Assembly (NCBI GenBank): GCA_030603495.1
Contig: JAUVXR010000005.1
Coordinates: forward strand, 1-64,000
Direction of reading: 5' to 3'
From: a bacterium
Lineage (GTDB): Bacteria; Armatimonadota; Zipacnadia; Zipacnadales; Zipacnadaceae
DNA length: 64,000 nt
Made by a program: the position numbers and the translations under genes. The notes beneath the pieces are model-generated. The model was given only the letters and a program-made list of their open reading frames with translations. It had not been told where the DNA came from and made no database searches. This document shows, piece by piece, positions 25,698 to 34,816 of this stretch (positions within the stretch are counted from its first letter, which is position 1; each line of letters starts with the position of its first letter).

Positions 25698-27110
25698 ATG
25701 CTAGAGCTATACAACACCGCTACGCGCCGACAAGAGCCTTTCGTGCCGGCTGATGGCAAAGTCGCTCGTGTCTACTCCTGCGGCCCGACGGTCTACGACT
25801 TCGCCCACATCGGCAACCTGCGTACCTTCGTGCTCAACGATATCCTGTGCCGCTACCTGGCCTTCAATGGCTGGGAAGTCCGCCAGGTGATGAACATTAC
25901 CGACGTGGACGACAAGACCATCGCCGGCGCGATCAGCGAAGGTCTTTCTCTCTCCGAGTACACCGAGAAGTACACGCAGTACTTCTTCGAGGACATCGAG
26001 GCCCTGAACATAGAGCCGGCCTGGAAATATCCGCGCGCCACCGAGCATATCGAGCAGATGCAGGCGCTGGTGCAGAAGCTGATTGACAAGGGGCACGCCT
26101 ACGAAGTGGACGGCAACGTCTACTTCGACATCTCCAGCTTCCCCAACTATGGGAAGCTTTCAGGCGCGCGGCCTGAAGATATCGACGGTGCAGGCTTCAG
26201 CCGTCTGGAGGGTGACGAGTACGAGCGGGAGGAGGCGGGTGATTTCGCGCTGTGGAAGGCGGCCAAGCCCGATGAACCCTCCTGGGACAGCCCCTGGGGG
26301 CCCGGCCGGCCCGGTTGGCATATCGAGTGCTCGGTGATGTCAATGGAATACCTGAGCCCGACGCTTGATATCCACACCGGCGCGGTTGACCTGATCTTCC
26401 CGCATCACGAAAACGAAATCGCTCAGAGCGAGGCCGCCACCGGCCAGCTCTTCGTGCGCTTCTGGGTGCATGGAGAGCACCTCGTCGTAGAGGGCGAGAA
26501 GATGTCCAAGTCGCTGGGCAACTTCTACACGCTGCGCGACCTCCTCGAACGCGGCCACAGCCCCCAGGCCATCCGCCACCAACTACTCACCGCCCACTAC
26601 CGCCAGCAGCTCAATTTTACTCTCGAGGGCCTGGAGCAGAGCGAGCGGGCGGTGCAACGGCTCAACACCTTCATCGCACGTCTACCCCGACTGCCGCTGC
26701 CCGAGGGCAGTTCCGAAGAAGCTGTTCAGCTTATTGAGGAAGCGCGGGGCAACTTTGAGCAGGTGATGGACGACGATCTCAATGTACCCGGCGCGATGGG
26801 CGTAGTCTTTGAACTGATCAAGCACGTGAACACGCTTCTTGATGCCAGTGAGCTGCACGAGCAAGACCGGACCCGGGTACTCGACTTCCTGGAGGATGCC
26901 GATAGCGTACTGGGTCTGATGACCGAGCAACTCGAAGCAGCCAAAGGCGAGCCGGTAGTGGATGAAGAGATCAAGGCGCTTGTTGCCGAACGCGAGCAGG
27001 CCCGTAAGGACCGCGACTTCGCCCGCGCTGACGAAATCCGTGACCAGCTCGCCGCTCAGGGCATTATTCTGGAAGATACTGCCGAAGGTACCATCTGGCG
27101 GCGCAAATAG
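25698..27110 (+). CDS. cysS: cysteinyl-tRNA synthetase
   Basis: Class I synthetase charging tRNA-Cys, 470 aa from ATG 25698. It shows YSCGPTVYDFAHIGNLRTF (zinc Cys and HIGH-type motif), FPHHENEIAQSEA (zinc ligands), GEKMSKSLGNFYT (KMSKS) and the anticodon-binding helical domain. It ends with [47 protein letters not shown]. The last 178 bp of coding sequence recur 1643 bp downstream inside another ORF. AGGAG precedes the chosen start. Confidence 0.96.
   Translation: MLELYNTATRRQEPFVPADGKVARVYSCGPTVYDFAHIGNLRTFVLNDILCRYLAFNGWEVRQVMNITDVDDKTIAGAISEGLSLSEYTEKYTQYFFEDIEALNIEPAWKYPRATEHIEQMQALVQKLIDKGHAYEVDGNVYFDISSFPNYGKLSGARPEDIDGAGFSRLEGDEYEREEAGDFALWKAAKPDEPSWDSPWGPGRPGWHIECSVMSMEYLSPTLDIHTGAVDLIFPHHENEIAQSEAATGQLFVRFWVHGEHLVVEGEKMSKSLGNFYTLRDLLERGHSPQAIRHQLLTAHYRQQLNFTLEGLEQSERAVQRLNTFIARLPRLPLPEGSSEEAVQLIEEARGNFEQVMDDDLNVPGAMGVVFELIKHVNTLLDASELHEQDRTRVLDFLEDADSVLGLMTEQLEAAKGEPVVDEEIKALVAEREQARKDRDFARADEIRDQLAAQGIILEDTAEGTIWRRK
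26924..27101 (+). repeat. direct repeat copy 1 (3' end of cysS)
   Basis: 178 bp matching 28567-28744 with no indels and six mismatches by my alignment. It encodes the C-terminal helical domain of CysS. Confidence 0.9.
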
Positions 27111-27188
27111 GGACACCAGCCGACGAAGCGGTGCTGGCCGTGCCACACCTGCCGGCCTCCGGCCGGCGGAGCAAGGAGAGAAGAACCA

Positions 27189-28103
27189 ATGGAAGAGTTC
27201 AAGGAAGTCCGCGGGTTCAATTACCAGCCCAGCTATGAGGCGACCGGCTATGCAATCTGGCGGGATTTCAGGCTGGAGGTGATCGAGCGGGAACTGGGTC
27301 TGGGCAAGAAGTACTTCCCCAGGATGAATACGGTCCGTTTATGGCTGCCTTTCGACGCCTTCGCAGTTGACGCAGACGAATTTGCGCAGAATTTCGAAGC
27401 CCTGCTCGCAATTGTTGACCGCCACGAACTTAAGGCAGTCCCCACGTTATTTAACAACTGGCACAGCGTCCCAGACTTTGGCGGCGTTGCCGAGGAGATG
27501 CTTAGACATTGGCTCCGGGATTCTGGCAACAGCGACAACACCAGTGGCGGTGTCATGACACTATATCTGGACAGAATCGTGGGCGAGCACGCACAAGATG
27601 GTCGAATTCTGGTCTGGGACCTGTGCAATGAGCCCTTTAATAACGGTGACCGAGAGCTGTTCGTGAGCTGGCTGACCCATACTTACCAGATATGCAAGCG
27701 CCTGGGGGCGCAGCAACCCATCGGGGTAAGTGTGCAGGCCTCCCTCGAACTGTTGGACCTGGTGGAAGAAATTAGCGACGTGCTGTTAATCCACCCTTAT
27801 TACGCTGCGACCGCTCCACTTGACAAACTGGTCGAGTACGGGCGTCGGCGGGGCAAAGCGCTGCTGGCGACGGAATGTTGCTGGGGTTCGTTGGATGACC
27901 AGGAGCGAGTGGCAATTGTAGCTGCGGACCTCGGGGTGCTGAGCGAGCACGGGATTGGATTTCTCGTCCATGCCCTCCACGAAAGCCTCGTAGCTGACTT
28001 ACATCGCCCTCAGTACGGGCCGGTAGGCAGCCCCGGGTATATGGCGTTCATCAATATGGACGGCTCTCTGCGCCTAGGCCACGAGATCTTTAATCAGTTC
28101 TAA
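27189..28103 (+). CDS. GH5-like glycoside hydrolase (cellulase/mannanase-type barrel)
   Basis: The 304-aa TIM barrel has the glycoside hydrolase clan A pattern: RGFNYQPSY at the start, MNTVRLWLPFDAF, acid/base Glu in VWDLCNEPFNNG (about residue 145) and likely nucleophile Glu in LLATECCWGS (about 230). No signal peptide is seen, so it may act in the cytoplasm on imported oligosaccharides or be exported another way. The malectin-like chimera follows on the same strand, consistent with a carbohydrate context. SD AAGGAG lies upstream. Confidence 0.75.
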   Translation: MEEFKEVRGFNYQPSYEATGYAIWRDFRLEVIERELGLGKKYFPRMNTVRLWLPFDAFAVDADEFAQNFEALLAIVDRHELKAVPTLFNNWHSVPDFGGVAEEMLRHWLRDSGNSDNTSGGVMTLYLDRIVGEHAQDGRILVWDLCNEPFNNGDRELFVSWLTHTYQICKRLGAQQPIGVSVQASLELLDLVEEISDVLLIHPYYAATAPLDKLVEYGRRRGKALLATECCWGSLDDQERVAIVAADLGVLSEHGIGFLVHALHESLVADLHRPQYGPVGSPGYMAFINMDGSLRLGHEIFNQF

Positions 28104-28336
28104 GCCGCATTATTTCGGAAAAAAGGAGATTTGAAAGCTGAGGGCCCCAGATAAGCTCAAGCATGACAACGATACCTGACATCGCCGTTCCTGAATGTTG
28201 TGCTGCCCCCGCTCGTACCAACTGCAGCACATTTCGCCGTTGACCTAAATCCACCGTCATAACAATATCTGTGGCTGACTGTTGCGACAGTCTCGGTAGA
28301 GGAGATTTCGAACCTAAAGGAGAATAAGGCACTGAC

Positions 28337-28753
28337 ATGGCAAGTACGAAAATGCGCGACCGTGAGAAAGCCAGCACACGCGTCATCCGCGTCAACGTGG
28401 GAGGAGAGATGTACCAAGACCACGAGGGCCACGTTTGGGAGGCGGACCAGGCGTATCACGCGGGCTCGTGGGGCACTCTTGATATGCCCACTACCGATAT
28501 TCTCACCACCACAGACAGGATCAGCGCTACCGAGGATCAGTTCCTGTTTCAAAGCATCCGAGTGGGCGAGCAACTCGAAGCAGCCAAAGGCGAGCCGGTA
28601 GTGGATGAAGAGATCAAGGCGCTTGTTGCCGAGCGCGAGCAGGCCCGCAAGGACCGCGACTTCGCCCGCGCTGACGAAATCCGTGACCAACTCGCCGCCC
28701 AGGGCATTATTCTGGAAGATACTGCCGAAGGCACGATCTGGCGGAGGCGTTAA
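28337..28753 (+). CDS. chimeric ORF: malectin-like fragment fused to a second CysS C-terminus
   Basis: The 138-aa ORF has two unrelated parts. Residues about 15-77 ([36 protein letters not shown]...LFQSIRVGE) look like the first half of a malectin-type carbohydrate-binding domain. From [20 protein letters not shown] to the stop it equals the last 60 or so residues of the CysS encoded 1.6 kb upstream, differing only by a final Lys to Arg. A good SD (AAAGGAG) precedes the ATG by about 14 bp. The malectin fold is cut before its second half. It may be a recombination relic or a translated fusion; the copies differ only at synonymous sites, which favours translation. No function is assigned. Confidence 0.6.
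   Translation: MASTKMRDREKASTRVIRVNVGGEMYQDHEGHVWEADQAYHAGSWGTLDMPTTDILTTTDRISATEDQFLFQSIRVGEQLEAAKGEPVVDEEIKALVAEREQARKDRDFARADEIRDQLAAQGIILEDTAEGTIWRRR
28567..28744 (+). repeat. direct repeat copy 2 (CysS C-terminal segment in the chimera)
   Basis: 178 bp, about 97% identical to 26924-27101, same reading frame as cysS. Six differences, all in third codon positions and all synonymous. Confidence 0.9.
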
Positions 28754-28762
28754 CTTCTCGGC

Positions 28763-29809
28763 CTATCGCACGGGGCACCAAACGGGCCTGAAGTTAATGC
28801 CAGGGCTGCTTGTCAGCCTCGTCTCTCCCGTGCCGTCGGCATTCATCACATAAATCTCGAGATCGCCCTCGCTGGTGTCATGCCTTTCGAAGACGATTCT
28901 GGTGCCGTCGGGCGACCAGGAGGCGTGCACATCCTGTGGAGGACTTCTTGTCAGCCTGGTTTGCTGGCCCCCGTCGGCATTCATCACGTAGATTTCGCCG
29001 TTTCCGTCACGCCCGCTGTGGAACAAGATCTTACTGCCGTCTGGAGACCACACCGGCGCATGGTCATGCCCAGGATTGTTGCTCAGGTTAGCCTTTCCGC
29101 TGCCATCGGTGTTCATCACGTACACCTCGTGCTTCCCATCCCAGTCAGCGCTAAACGCAATCTTGCACCCGTCGGGAGACCAAGCCGGGGAGCTAGCGAA
29201 GCCCGACCCTGTAGTCAGCCTGGTTCTCCCACTGCCGTCAGCGCTAATGACGTAGATGGCAGTTCGCCCGTGCCCCCAGGATCGTGCGAAGACAAGCCGG
29301 CTGCCATCCGGTGCCCAGGACAGATCCAGCGCAAACAGCGGCGGACTGGTGAGCACGGTCGTGTCAGTGCCGTCAGCGTTCATCAAGCAGACCTGCGAAC
29401 GCTCGCGGCCAAGGACTCGCCCATACCTGATGAACGCGATTTTGCCCCCGTGGGGACACCATAGTGGCTCGGGGTAAAGGAACCCCAGGCCTTTCGTCAG
29501 GTTGGTCTGTTCAGTCCCATCAGCATTCATTACGTAGATCTCTTTGTCCCCGTCCCGCTCACTGACGAAAGCGATCTTGGAGCCGTCGGGAGACCACACC
29601 GGCGACTGATCATACCCAGGGCTATGCGTCAGCCGCGTTTGCCCGGTGCCGTCAGCATTCATTACGTAGATCTCTCTGTCCCCGTCCCGCTCACTGACGA
29701 AGGCTATCTTTCCTGTGGGGCCGGCCCTTCGCTGCTGAGCAAGCCCCGTCGGCAAGGCTGCCAAACCAAGGATCAGCACGCTCACGACAGCACTCTGGAT
29801 GCCGCGCAT
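28763..29809 (-). CDS. exported PD40/TolB-like beta-propeller protein
   Basis: The 348-aa protein has a Sec signal peptide ([19 protein letters not shown]) and six to seven repeats of about 44 residues of the type [43 protein letters not shown]. These are WD40-like PD40 (TolB C-terminal) blades. Such propellers bind proteins or ligands in the periplasm. No pal, tolQ or tolR genes are near, so it is not TolB proper. It converges on the chimera ORF with only 9 bp between stops. Confidence 0.83.
   Translation of the reverse strand: MRGIQSAVVSVLILGLAALPTGLAQQRRAGPTGKIAFVSERDGDREIYVMNADGTGQTRLTHSPGYDQSPVWSPDGSKIAFVSERDGDKEIYVMNADGTEQTNLTKGLGFLYPEPLWCPHGGKIAFIRYGRVLGRERSQVCLMNADGTDTTVLTSPPLFALDLSWAPDGSRLVFARSWGHGRTAIYVISADGSGRTRLTTGSGFASSPAWSPDGCKIAFSADWDGKHEVYVMNTDGSGKANLSNNPGHDHAPVWSPDGSKILFHSGRDGNGEIYVMNADGGQQTRLTRSPPQDVHASWSPDGTRIVFERHDTSEGDLEIYVMNADGTGETRLTSSPGINFRPVWCPVR
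29521..29707. repeat. 132-bp tandem coding repeat within the propeller gene
   Basis: The segment from 29521 recurs from 29653 (CAGCATTCATTACGTAGATC...) with only a few mismatches over 55 bp, a 132-bp period equal to 44 codons or one propeller blade. It indicates recent blade duplication. Confidence 0.7.
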
Positions 29810-30020
29810 CGCAACTACCTCTCCCGAAGAACACTGTGGTCAACATAACCCTTGCTGCGTGACCTACACTATCATTCTATACCCGCCATCGGCCCCAGTC
29901 AACTTAGGCAGCCGGCGGAACCAGGAAGGAAGTTGGCTACCGAGCAGAGAAACAGTCAGGGCAGACGACTGCCTATCCAACTGGCATCTAATCAGATGAC
30001 AGTAGAGGAGAGCGATCGGT

Positions 30021-31058
30021 ATGGCATCCATCAGTGTTGGTATAGTCGGGCTGGGGTGGGCGGCGAGTGGGCATCTGCCCGCATTCAAGGCCAACCCGGA
30101 TATTGAAGTGGTAGCGCTGTGCTCCAGTAAGGACCTCAGCGCCGAAGAGATTCGCGAGATGTGCGGCAGCGCCGCTACGCTCTACCACGACTACGAGGAG
30201 TTCCTCAGGCATTCCGGCCTGGACGTGGTGGATATCTGCACCCCGCACCATATGCATCCCCCCCAGGCGATCCAGGCCGCCGAGGCGGGCAAGCACCTGA
30301 TGATCGAGAAGCCGCTGGCGGTTGACTACGAGAGCCTCCTGGCGATGCGCGACGTTATTGAGAAGGCGGGGGTCAAGTCCACGGTCTACTTCGAGCTGCG
30401 CTTCATCCCGCATTTCCAAATGGTCAAGTCGGTTATGGCCCAGGGGCTGCTGGGAGACGTCCATCACTTTGAAGTGGACTACTACCACGGCATCGGCCCG
30501 TGGTACGGACAGTATGAGTGGAATGTGAAGAAGGAAATCGGCGGCAGCGCACTGATTACCGCCGGCGTGCATGCTCTGGATGCGCTGCTGTATTTTGCTG
30601 ACCGCGAGGTCGAGGAGGTCTTCGCCTATTCAACCAAAACTGCGGCTCCTGATCTGCAGGAATACGAGTACGACACCACCTCCGTCTCGATTCTCAAGTT
30701 CGCCGATGGCACCTGCGGGAAGTGCGTCGCGTGTGTTGACTGTCGCCAGCCGTACGTCTTCAATGTCCACCTGATTGGCAGCGAGGGCACCCTCTGGAAC
30801 GATAAACTCTGGTCTACGCAGATTGAGGGTGTAAGGCCCGACGAGTGGATCGATGTCCCCAGCACTCCGGCGGAGTCCGGCGATGTGCTCGACCACCCTT
30901 ATCCCCCGCAGATAGACCATTTCGCCCAGTGCCTGCTGGAGGACAATGACTCGTCCATCAACTTCGCCGAGGCCTTCAAGACCCACCGGGTAATGTTCGC
31001 CATCGAAAAATCCCTGGCCGAGGACAGGCCGGTGAGAATGGAGGAGATGGACAGATAG
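30021..31058 (+). CDS. Gfo/Idh/MocA family NAD(P)-dependent oxidoreductase
   Basis: The 345-aa Rossmann dehydrogenase has the nucleotide motif IVGLGWAASGHLP at the start, VVDICTPHHMHPPQAIQAAEAGKHLMIEKPLAVD (Lys of EKP is the usual catalytic/ligand residue) and a C-terminal alpha/beta domain with GGSALITAGVHALDALLY. The family oxidises sugars, inositols or amino-sugar derivatives; the substrate is not predictable. The SD is AGAGGAG. A hairpin TAAGGCC-GTG-GGCCTTA follows the gene. Confidence 0.87.
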   Translation: MASISVGIVGLGWAASGHLPAFKANPDIEVVALCSSKDLSAEEIREMCGSAATLYHDYEEFLRHSGLDVVDICTPHHMHPPQAIQAAEAGKHLMIEKPLAVDYESLLAMRDVIEKAGVKSTVYFELRFIPHFQMVKSVMAQGLLGDVHHFEVDYYHGIGPWYGQYEWNVKKEIGGSALITAGVHALDALLYFADREVEEVFAYSTKTAAPDLQEYEYDTTSVSILKFADGTCGKCVACVDCRQPYVFNVHLIGSEGTLWNDKLWSTQIEGVRPDEWIDVPSTPAESGDVLDHPYPPQIDHFAQCLLEDNDSSINFAEAFKTHRVMFAIEKSLAEDRPVRMEEMDR

Positions 31059-31094
31059 TTGGCCAGGCTCGGCTCAGCTGCCCCATGATTCTTG

Positions 31095-31162
31095 TAAGGC
31101 CGTGGGCCTTAATGGGGGTATACGGCCTCTTGCTCTTTACCCGATAACTCTCGGTTATCATG
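31095..31162 (+). promoter_or_regulatory. competing hairpins between the oxidoreductase and trpB2
   Basis: TAAGGCC-GTG-GGCCTTA (31095-31111) overlaps a second pairing, GGCCGT with ACGGCC further on, so the two stems exclude each other. A third hairpin, GATAAC-TCTCG-GTTATC, lies just downstream. This could be an attenuator-like leader of trpB2 or just the terminator of the preceding gene. Confidence 0.3.
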
Positions 31163-31292
31163 GGCGCAAGGAGGAAACAGTAACGCGAGAGACGAATCTA
31201 ACAAATTGTGGTTGTGTATGAGCACAATTGTAGACCAATGTCCTATCTGGCGAATCATTTGCTCAGAGAACATTTGAAGGAGGGCGTAAGAA

Positions 31293-32657
31293 ATGGATCA
31301 GACCAAGATCATCCTGCCCGAGAGTGAAATGCCTCAGCAGTGGTACAACATCAATCCGGACCTGCCCGCGCCGCTCTCCCCGCCGCTTAACCCCGGAACC
31401 GGCCAGCCGATCGGCCCGGAGGACCTAGCGCCGATCTTTCCGATGGAGCTGATCAAGCAGGAAGTCTCGATGGAGCCGTGGATCGAGATTCCCGACGATA
31501 TCCTGCGGGTCTACAAGCTGTGGCGGCCTAGCCCGCTGTTCCGGGCGCATCGGCTCGAAGAGTACCTGGGCACACCGGCGCGTATCTACTACAAGAACGA
31601 AAGCTTCAGCCCAGCGGGCAGCCACAAGCCCAACACTGCCGTCGCCCAAGCCTACTATAACAAGCAGGAGGGTGTCACCCGCATCGCCACCGAGACCGGT
31701 GCCGGCCAGTGGGGTAGCGCGCTGTCATTTGCCGGGGCACTGTTCGATCTGACGATTACCGTCTATATGGTGAGGTGCAGCTACGAGCAGAAGCCGTACC
31801 GGCGGATGTTAATGGAAGCGTGGGGGGCGGAGTGTTTCTCCTCGCCGACCGACAAGACTAACGCCGGGCGCGCTATCCTGGCGCAGGACCCCGATACGCC
31901 GGGTAGCCTGGGTATTGCCATCTCCGAGGCGGTTGAAGATGCCGCCACTCACGACGATACCAAGTATTCGCTGGGCAGCGTGCTTAATCATGTGATGCTG
32001 CATCAGACCATTAATGGTCTGGAAACCAAGAAGCAACTCGACTTAGTCGGGGATAAGGCCGACGTGCTGGTCGGCTGTGTTGGGGGCGGTTCGAACTTCG
32101 CGGGCCTGGCTTTCCCGTTTGTCAAAGACAAGCTCGATGGGGGGGACATTGACATCATCGCCTGCGAGCCGACTGCCTGTCCAACGCTGACCCGGGCGCC
32201 ATATCGCTATGACTTCGGTGATACCGCGCAGCTCACGCCCTTGCTCAAGATGTACACGCTAGGCCACAGCTTTGTCCCGCCGCCGATTCATGCCGGCGGC
32301 CTGCGTTACCACGGGATGGCCCCGCTTATCTGCCTGCTAGTCAGCCAGGGCATCGTCGAGCCCCGCGCCTTCCAGCAGCCGGATATCTTTGAGGCAGCGA
32401 TTACCTGGGCGCGCACCGAGGGAGCGCTGCCTGCTCCGGAGACAGCTCACGCAGTCAAGGCCGGCATTGACGAGGCGCTCAAGTGCAAGGAGACCGGCGA
32501 AGAGAAGTGTATTGTCATTGCCTATAGCGGCCATGGTCATTTCGATCTGGCGGCCTATGACAGCTACCTGCAGGGCAATGTCAAGCCCTTTGATCTGCCT
32601 CAGGAAGAGATCGATAAGGCCCTATCCGAGCTACCGGAGATCTCCGAGCCAGCCTAG
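31293..32657 (+). CDS. trpB2: TrpB-like pyridoxal-phosphate-dependent enzyme (TrpB2)
   Basis: 454-aa tryptophan synthase beta-type enzyme of the longer TrpB2 group. It has a long N-terminal extension typical of TrpB2 ([27 protein letters not shown]), the PLP lysine in [35 protein letters not shown] and the phosphate cup [17 protein letters not shown]. It condenses indole and serine, often without TrpA. No trpA is nearby. A good SD (GAAGGAGGG) precedes it. A terminator-like hairpin follows at 32718-32750. Confidence 0.92.
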   Translation: MDQTKIILPESEMPQQWYNINPDLPAPLSPPLNPGTGQPIGPEDLAPIFPMELIKQEVSMEPWIEIPDDILRVYKLWRPSPLFRAHRLEEYLGTPARIYYKNESFSPAGSHKPNTAVAQAYYNKQEGVTRIATETGAGQWGSALSFAGALFDLTITVYMVRCSYEQKPYRRMLMEAWGAECFSSPTDKTNAGRAILAQDPDTPGSLGIAISEAVEDAATHDDTKYSLGSVLNHVMLHQTINGLETKKQLDLVGDKADVLVGCVGGGSNFAGLAFPFVKDKLDGGDIDIIACEPTACPTLTRAPYRYDFGDTAQLTPLLKMYTLGHSFVPPPIHAGGLRYHGMAPLICLLVSQGIVEPRAFQQPDIFEAAITWARTEGALPAPETAHAVKAGIDEALKCKETGEEKCIVIAYSGHGHFDLAAYDSYLQGNVKPFDLPQEEIDKALSELPEISEPA

Positions 32658-32717
32658 TCGAGCGTCATTCTCGAGCCGTTATCCATCAGCCTGGCTCAAC
32701 AAGCCAGTATGTCTGTG

Positions 32718-32750
32718 CGGGTCCGGCGGCGTTATGCTGCCGGGCCCGTT
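32718..32750 (+). terminator. terminator-like hairpin after trpB2
   Basis: CGGGTCCGGCGGC-GTTAT-GCTGCCGGGCCCG pairs over 13 positions including two G-U pairs; only TT follows, so efficiency is uncertain. Confidence 0.5.
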
Positions 32751-32808
32751 CACCCCGTAGCGCCGTTCTGTATCCTCCCCCCAAGCGCCGGGCAGGCCGC
32801 TGGAGAGC

Positions 32809-32837
32809 TTGACTTGACTGAGCTTAATGGTTATACT
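32809..32837 (+). promoter_or_regulatory. sigma-70-type promoter
   Basis: TTGACT, 17-bp spacer, TATACT, about 60 bp before the start at 32898. A strong match. Confidence 0.7.
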
Positions 32838-32897
32838 AGTTGTTGGTTGAAAGTAGGTTCAGGCCGACTCCAGTCGCAGCAGTAAAGGATGATAATC

Positions 32898-34187
32898 ATG
32901 AACGATAAGCAGCGGCTCATTATCCTGCTTTGTGCGATGGCGGGCATTGGCGTCCTCACTCTGATCATCGTAGCCGGGCCCCTGGCGCAGAGTAGGTTAG
33001 ATGATGATCCGATGAGGCTGCGCGGAGGAATGGAGACGATGGAGATGGGTGGCGTGGGCATAGCCGGCGGGGCCGGGGGTCTGACGTGGGAAGAGCACGA
33101 GATGCCCGAAGAGCTGACCATCACTTATTCAGAGTGGTTAACCGCGGAAGGACGGAGGCTAGCGGCAATACCAGGATGGTTCGTTACCCAAGAAGACGGC
33201 AGCTCCAAGAAGTACACAAGTTCACAATGGTATCAGCTTCACACCATTTACGAGACGGTTGACGTCCGGGATGCGGCCGCGCGGGAACGGGCCCGGCGGG
33301 GCGCTGCTGGCGGCAAGCTGCTCACCGAGGTCCAACAGCAATTAGTCGTCCAGCGCAAAGAGGTCGAACTGCCCCGGCCGATCTACGACGCCGGCCTGGA
33401 CGACTTCTACTTCCAGGTCACCTACCCTACCTATAACATCGGCGAGGTTACTGAATATGCCGTTACCGTCTCGATGGACGTCATAATGCGCGTGAAGGAG
33501 TCGCTGAGCCGCAGCTACGGTGAGTTCGTGCGCAGAAAGCTGGCGCCTTACGACAATCCCGGCCCGAATCGGGCGGATTTCTATCTCGTTACCTACCAGC
33601 GTAGTTATTGGCGGCCTTACCAGTTCAAGCTCCTGCCCACCACGATCGGCGAGCTTGGCCGCCTATGGGCTGGCAATGTGATAAGCTTTGAATTGCTGGA
33701 CAGGACCGACGAAACCATCGTCTCAACCATGCAGTCGGCCGGGCACAGCATCGAGACGATCAACCATATCGCCTATCCGCCCGAAATTGACCTCAATCCC
33801 ACTCACCAATACCGCACCGGCGCTCAGCTCATTGACTTCGCCGGCAACAAACTGCCACTGCACAACGTCCACGGCTGGCGCTACAGCTTCCGCTTCACGC
33901 TCAGCCTTCAGCAACTAGCCCGGCTGCATAAGGTCAGAGCTCAACTGCTGGATACTGAGGGTGACGTCCGCTCCGAGACCACGATCGTGAGCACCGGCAA
34001 GGCGCCCTTCGCGGGTCTGCTTGGGGCCCTGGGCGTAGCACCCGGGCTGGGCGGCCCGCCCGGTGCCATGCCCCCGGGTATGCTCGAGGGGATGCCCGGT
34101 GTTGGTGGCGCCCCGCTACCTGGAGTGCCGGTGCCACCAGGCCAGCAGCTCCCCCCAATGCCTCCCGCTATGCCCGGGATGATCTAA
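32898..34187 (+). CDS. membrane-anchored protein of unknown function with a Gly/Pro/Met-rich tail
   Basis: I do not recognise this 429-aa protein. It has an N-terminal transmembrane helix (RLIILLCAMAGIGVLTLIIVAG), a Gly/Met-rich stretch, then a soluble region of about 300 residues containing LPRPIYDAGLDDFYFQVTYPTYNIGEVTEYAVTVSMDVIMRVK and YLVTYQRSYWRPYQFKLLPTTIGELGRLW. It ends in a low-complexity tail of GGPPGAMPPGMLEGMPGVGG type. Two near ATGs exist; 32898 has the better spacing from AAAGG. It is monocistronic, between its own promoter and a terminator at 34238-34273. Confidence 0.7.
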   Translation: MNDKQRLIILLCAMAGIGVLTLIIVAGPLAQSRLDDDPMRLRGGMETMEMGGVGIAGGAGGLTWEEHEMPEELTITYSEWLTAEGRRLAAIPGWFVTQEDGSSKKYTSSQWYQLHTIYETVDVRDAAARERARRGAAGGKLLTEVQQQLVVQRKEVELPRPIYDAGLDDFYFQVTYPTYNIGEVTEYAVTVSMDVIMRVKESLSRSYGEFVRRKLAPYDNPGPNRADFYLVTYQRSYWRPYQFKLLPTTIGELGRLWAGNVISFELLDRTDETIVSTMQSAGHSIETINHIAYPPEIDLNPTHQYRTGAQLIDFAGNKLPLHNVHGWRYSFRFTLSLQQLARLHKVRAQLLDTEGDVRSETTIVSTGKAPFAGLLGALGVAPGLGGPPGAMPPGMLEGMPGVGGAPLPGVPVPPGQQLPPMPPAMPGMI

Positions 34188-34237
34188 GCGCGGGCCAGCA
34201 CTTATCCGCCAGACTTCGCAATAGACACCGGTACAAG

Positions 34238-34273
34238 ACAGGCCCCTCCAGAGCAGTAGGGGCCTGTTGTTCT
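34238..34273 (+). terminator. intrinsic terminator
   Basis: Perfect 10-bp stem ACAGGCCCCT/AGGGGCCTGT with a 10-base loop, followed by TGTTCT. Confidence 0.65.
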
Positions 34274-34366
34274 ACCTAAGCTGTCGGATCGGTCCGAGTC
34301 AGGGAAGACTTCCTGCGTGTCCGGATCACAGTACAGCACCGAGTGGGATGCTGCTCGCCCGAGTGC

Positions 34367-34708
34367 CTACCTAACGCAGGCTACTTTCCCCGTTCCATCC
34401 AGCGCCCAGTGATTGCGCACACACTCGCAGCACCACCCGAACCTCTCACAGGAATCGGCCGAGCATGAGCAGGCCTGCGCGTTGCGGACCTGCATGTCGC
34501 ACGAGTCAGCAATCCCCACCAAGCTCAGGGTCTCCTCCGGGCGCTTCTTCGCCCCACGCATGCAGGCAGACTCGGGCCACTCGAGGCTATTTCGGTGGTA
34601 TGAGATGCACTCACAGCAGACCCCCCGCCGGGGACACGATTCACTCGTGCACGGGCACATCTGGATATTGATTTCGTGATTCGCACATAGTTGCTGAACG
34701 GTTGCCAT
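34367..34708 (-). CDS. tandem Cys-rich (DUF6485-like) zinc-binding-type protein
   Basis: The 113-aa protein consists of two copies of one Cys-rich unit: CANHEINIQMCPCTSESCPRRGVCCECISYHRNSLEWPESACMR and CDMQVRNAQACSCSADSCERFGWCCECVRNHWALDGTGKVACVR. The pattern C-x9-C-x-C-x4-C-x5-CCEC with a late His and Cys is that of the small DUF6485 proteins, usually a single unit of about 65 residues. Metal binding, most likely zinc, is inferred. Here the unit is doubled with diverged halves, so the duplication is old. Function unknown. It lies alone downstream of thi4 on the same strand. Confidence 0.7.
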   Translation of the reverse strand: MATVQQLCANHEINIQMCPCTSESCPRRGVCCECISYHRNSLEWPESACMRGAKKRPEETLSLVGIADSCDMQVRNAQACSCSADSCERFGWCCECVRNHWALDGTGKVACVR

Positions 34709-34816
34709 GCTCTTGGCTGTGCTCCTCTAGTTCTGATACGATGTGAAAAACTCTTGGCAAACGGCTCCGAGCCCCGCCAGGCGCTGAGCGCGCTGTCGCC
34801 TCGTGGCCAGGTGGCA

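Noticed and set aside
26924-28744. Idea that the 178-bp duplicate is only an assembly error
   Set aside because: Six real differences between the copies and unrelated flanks make simple assembly collapse or duplication unlikely, although long reads should confirm.
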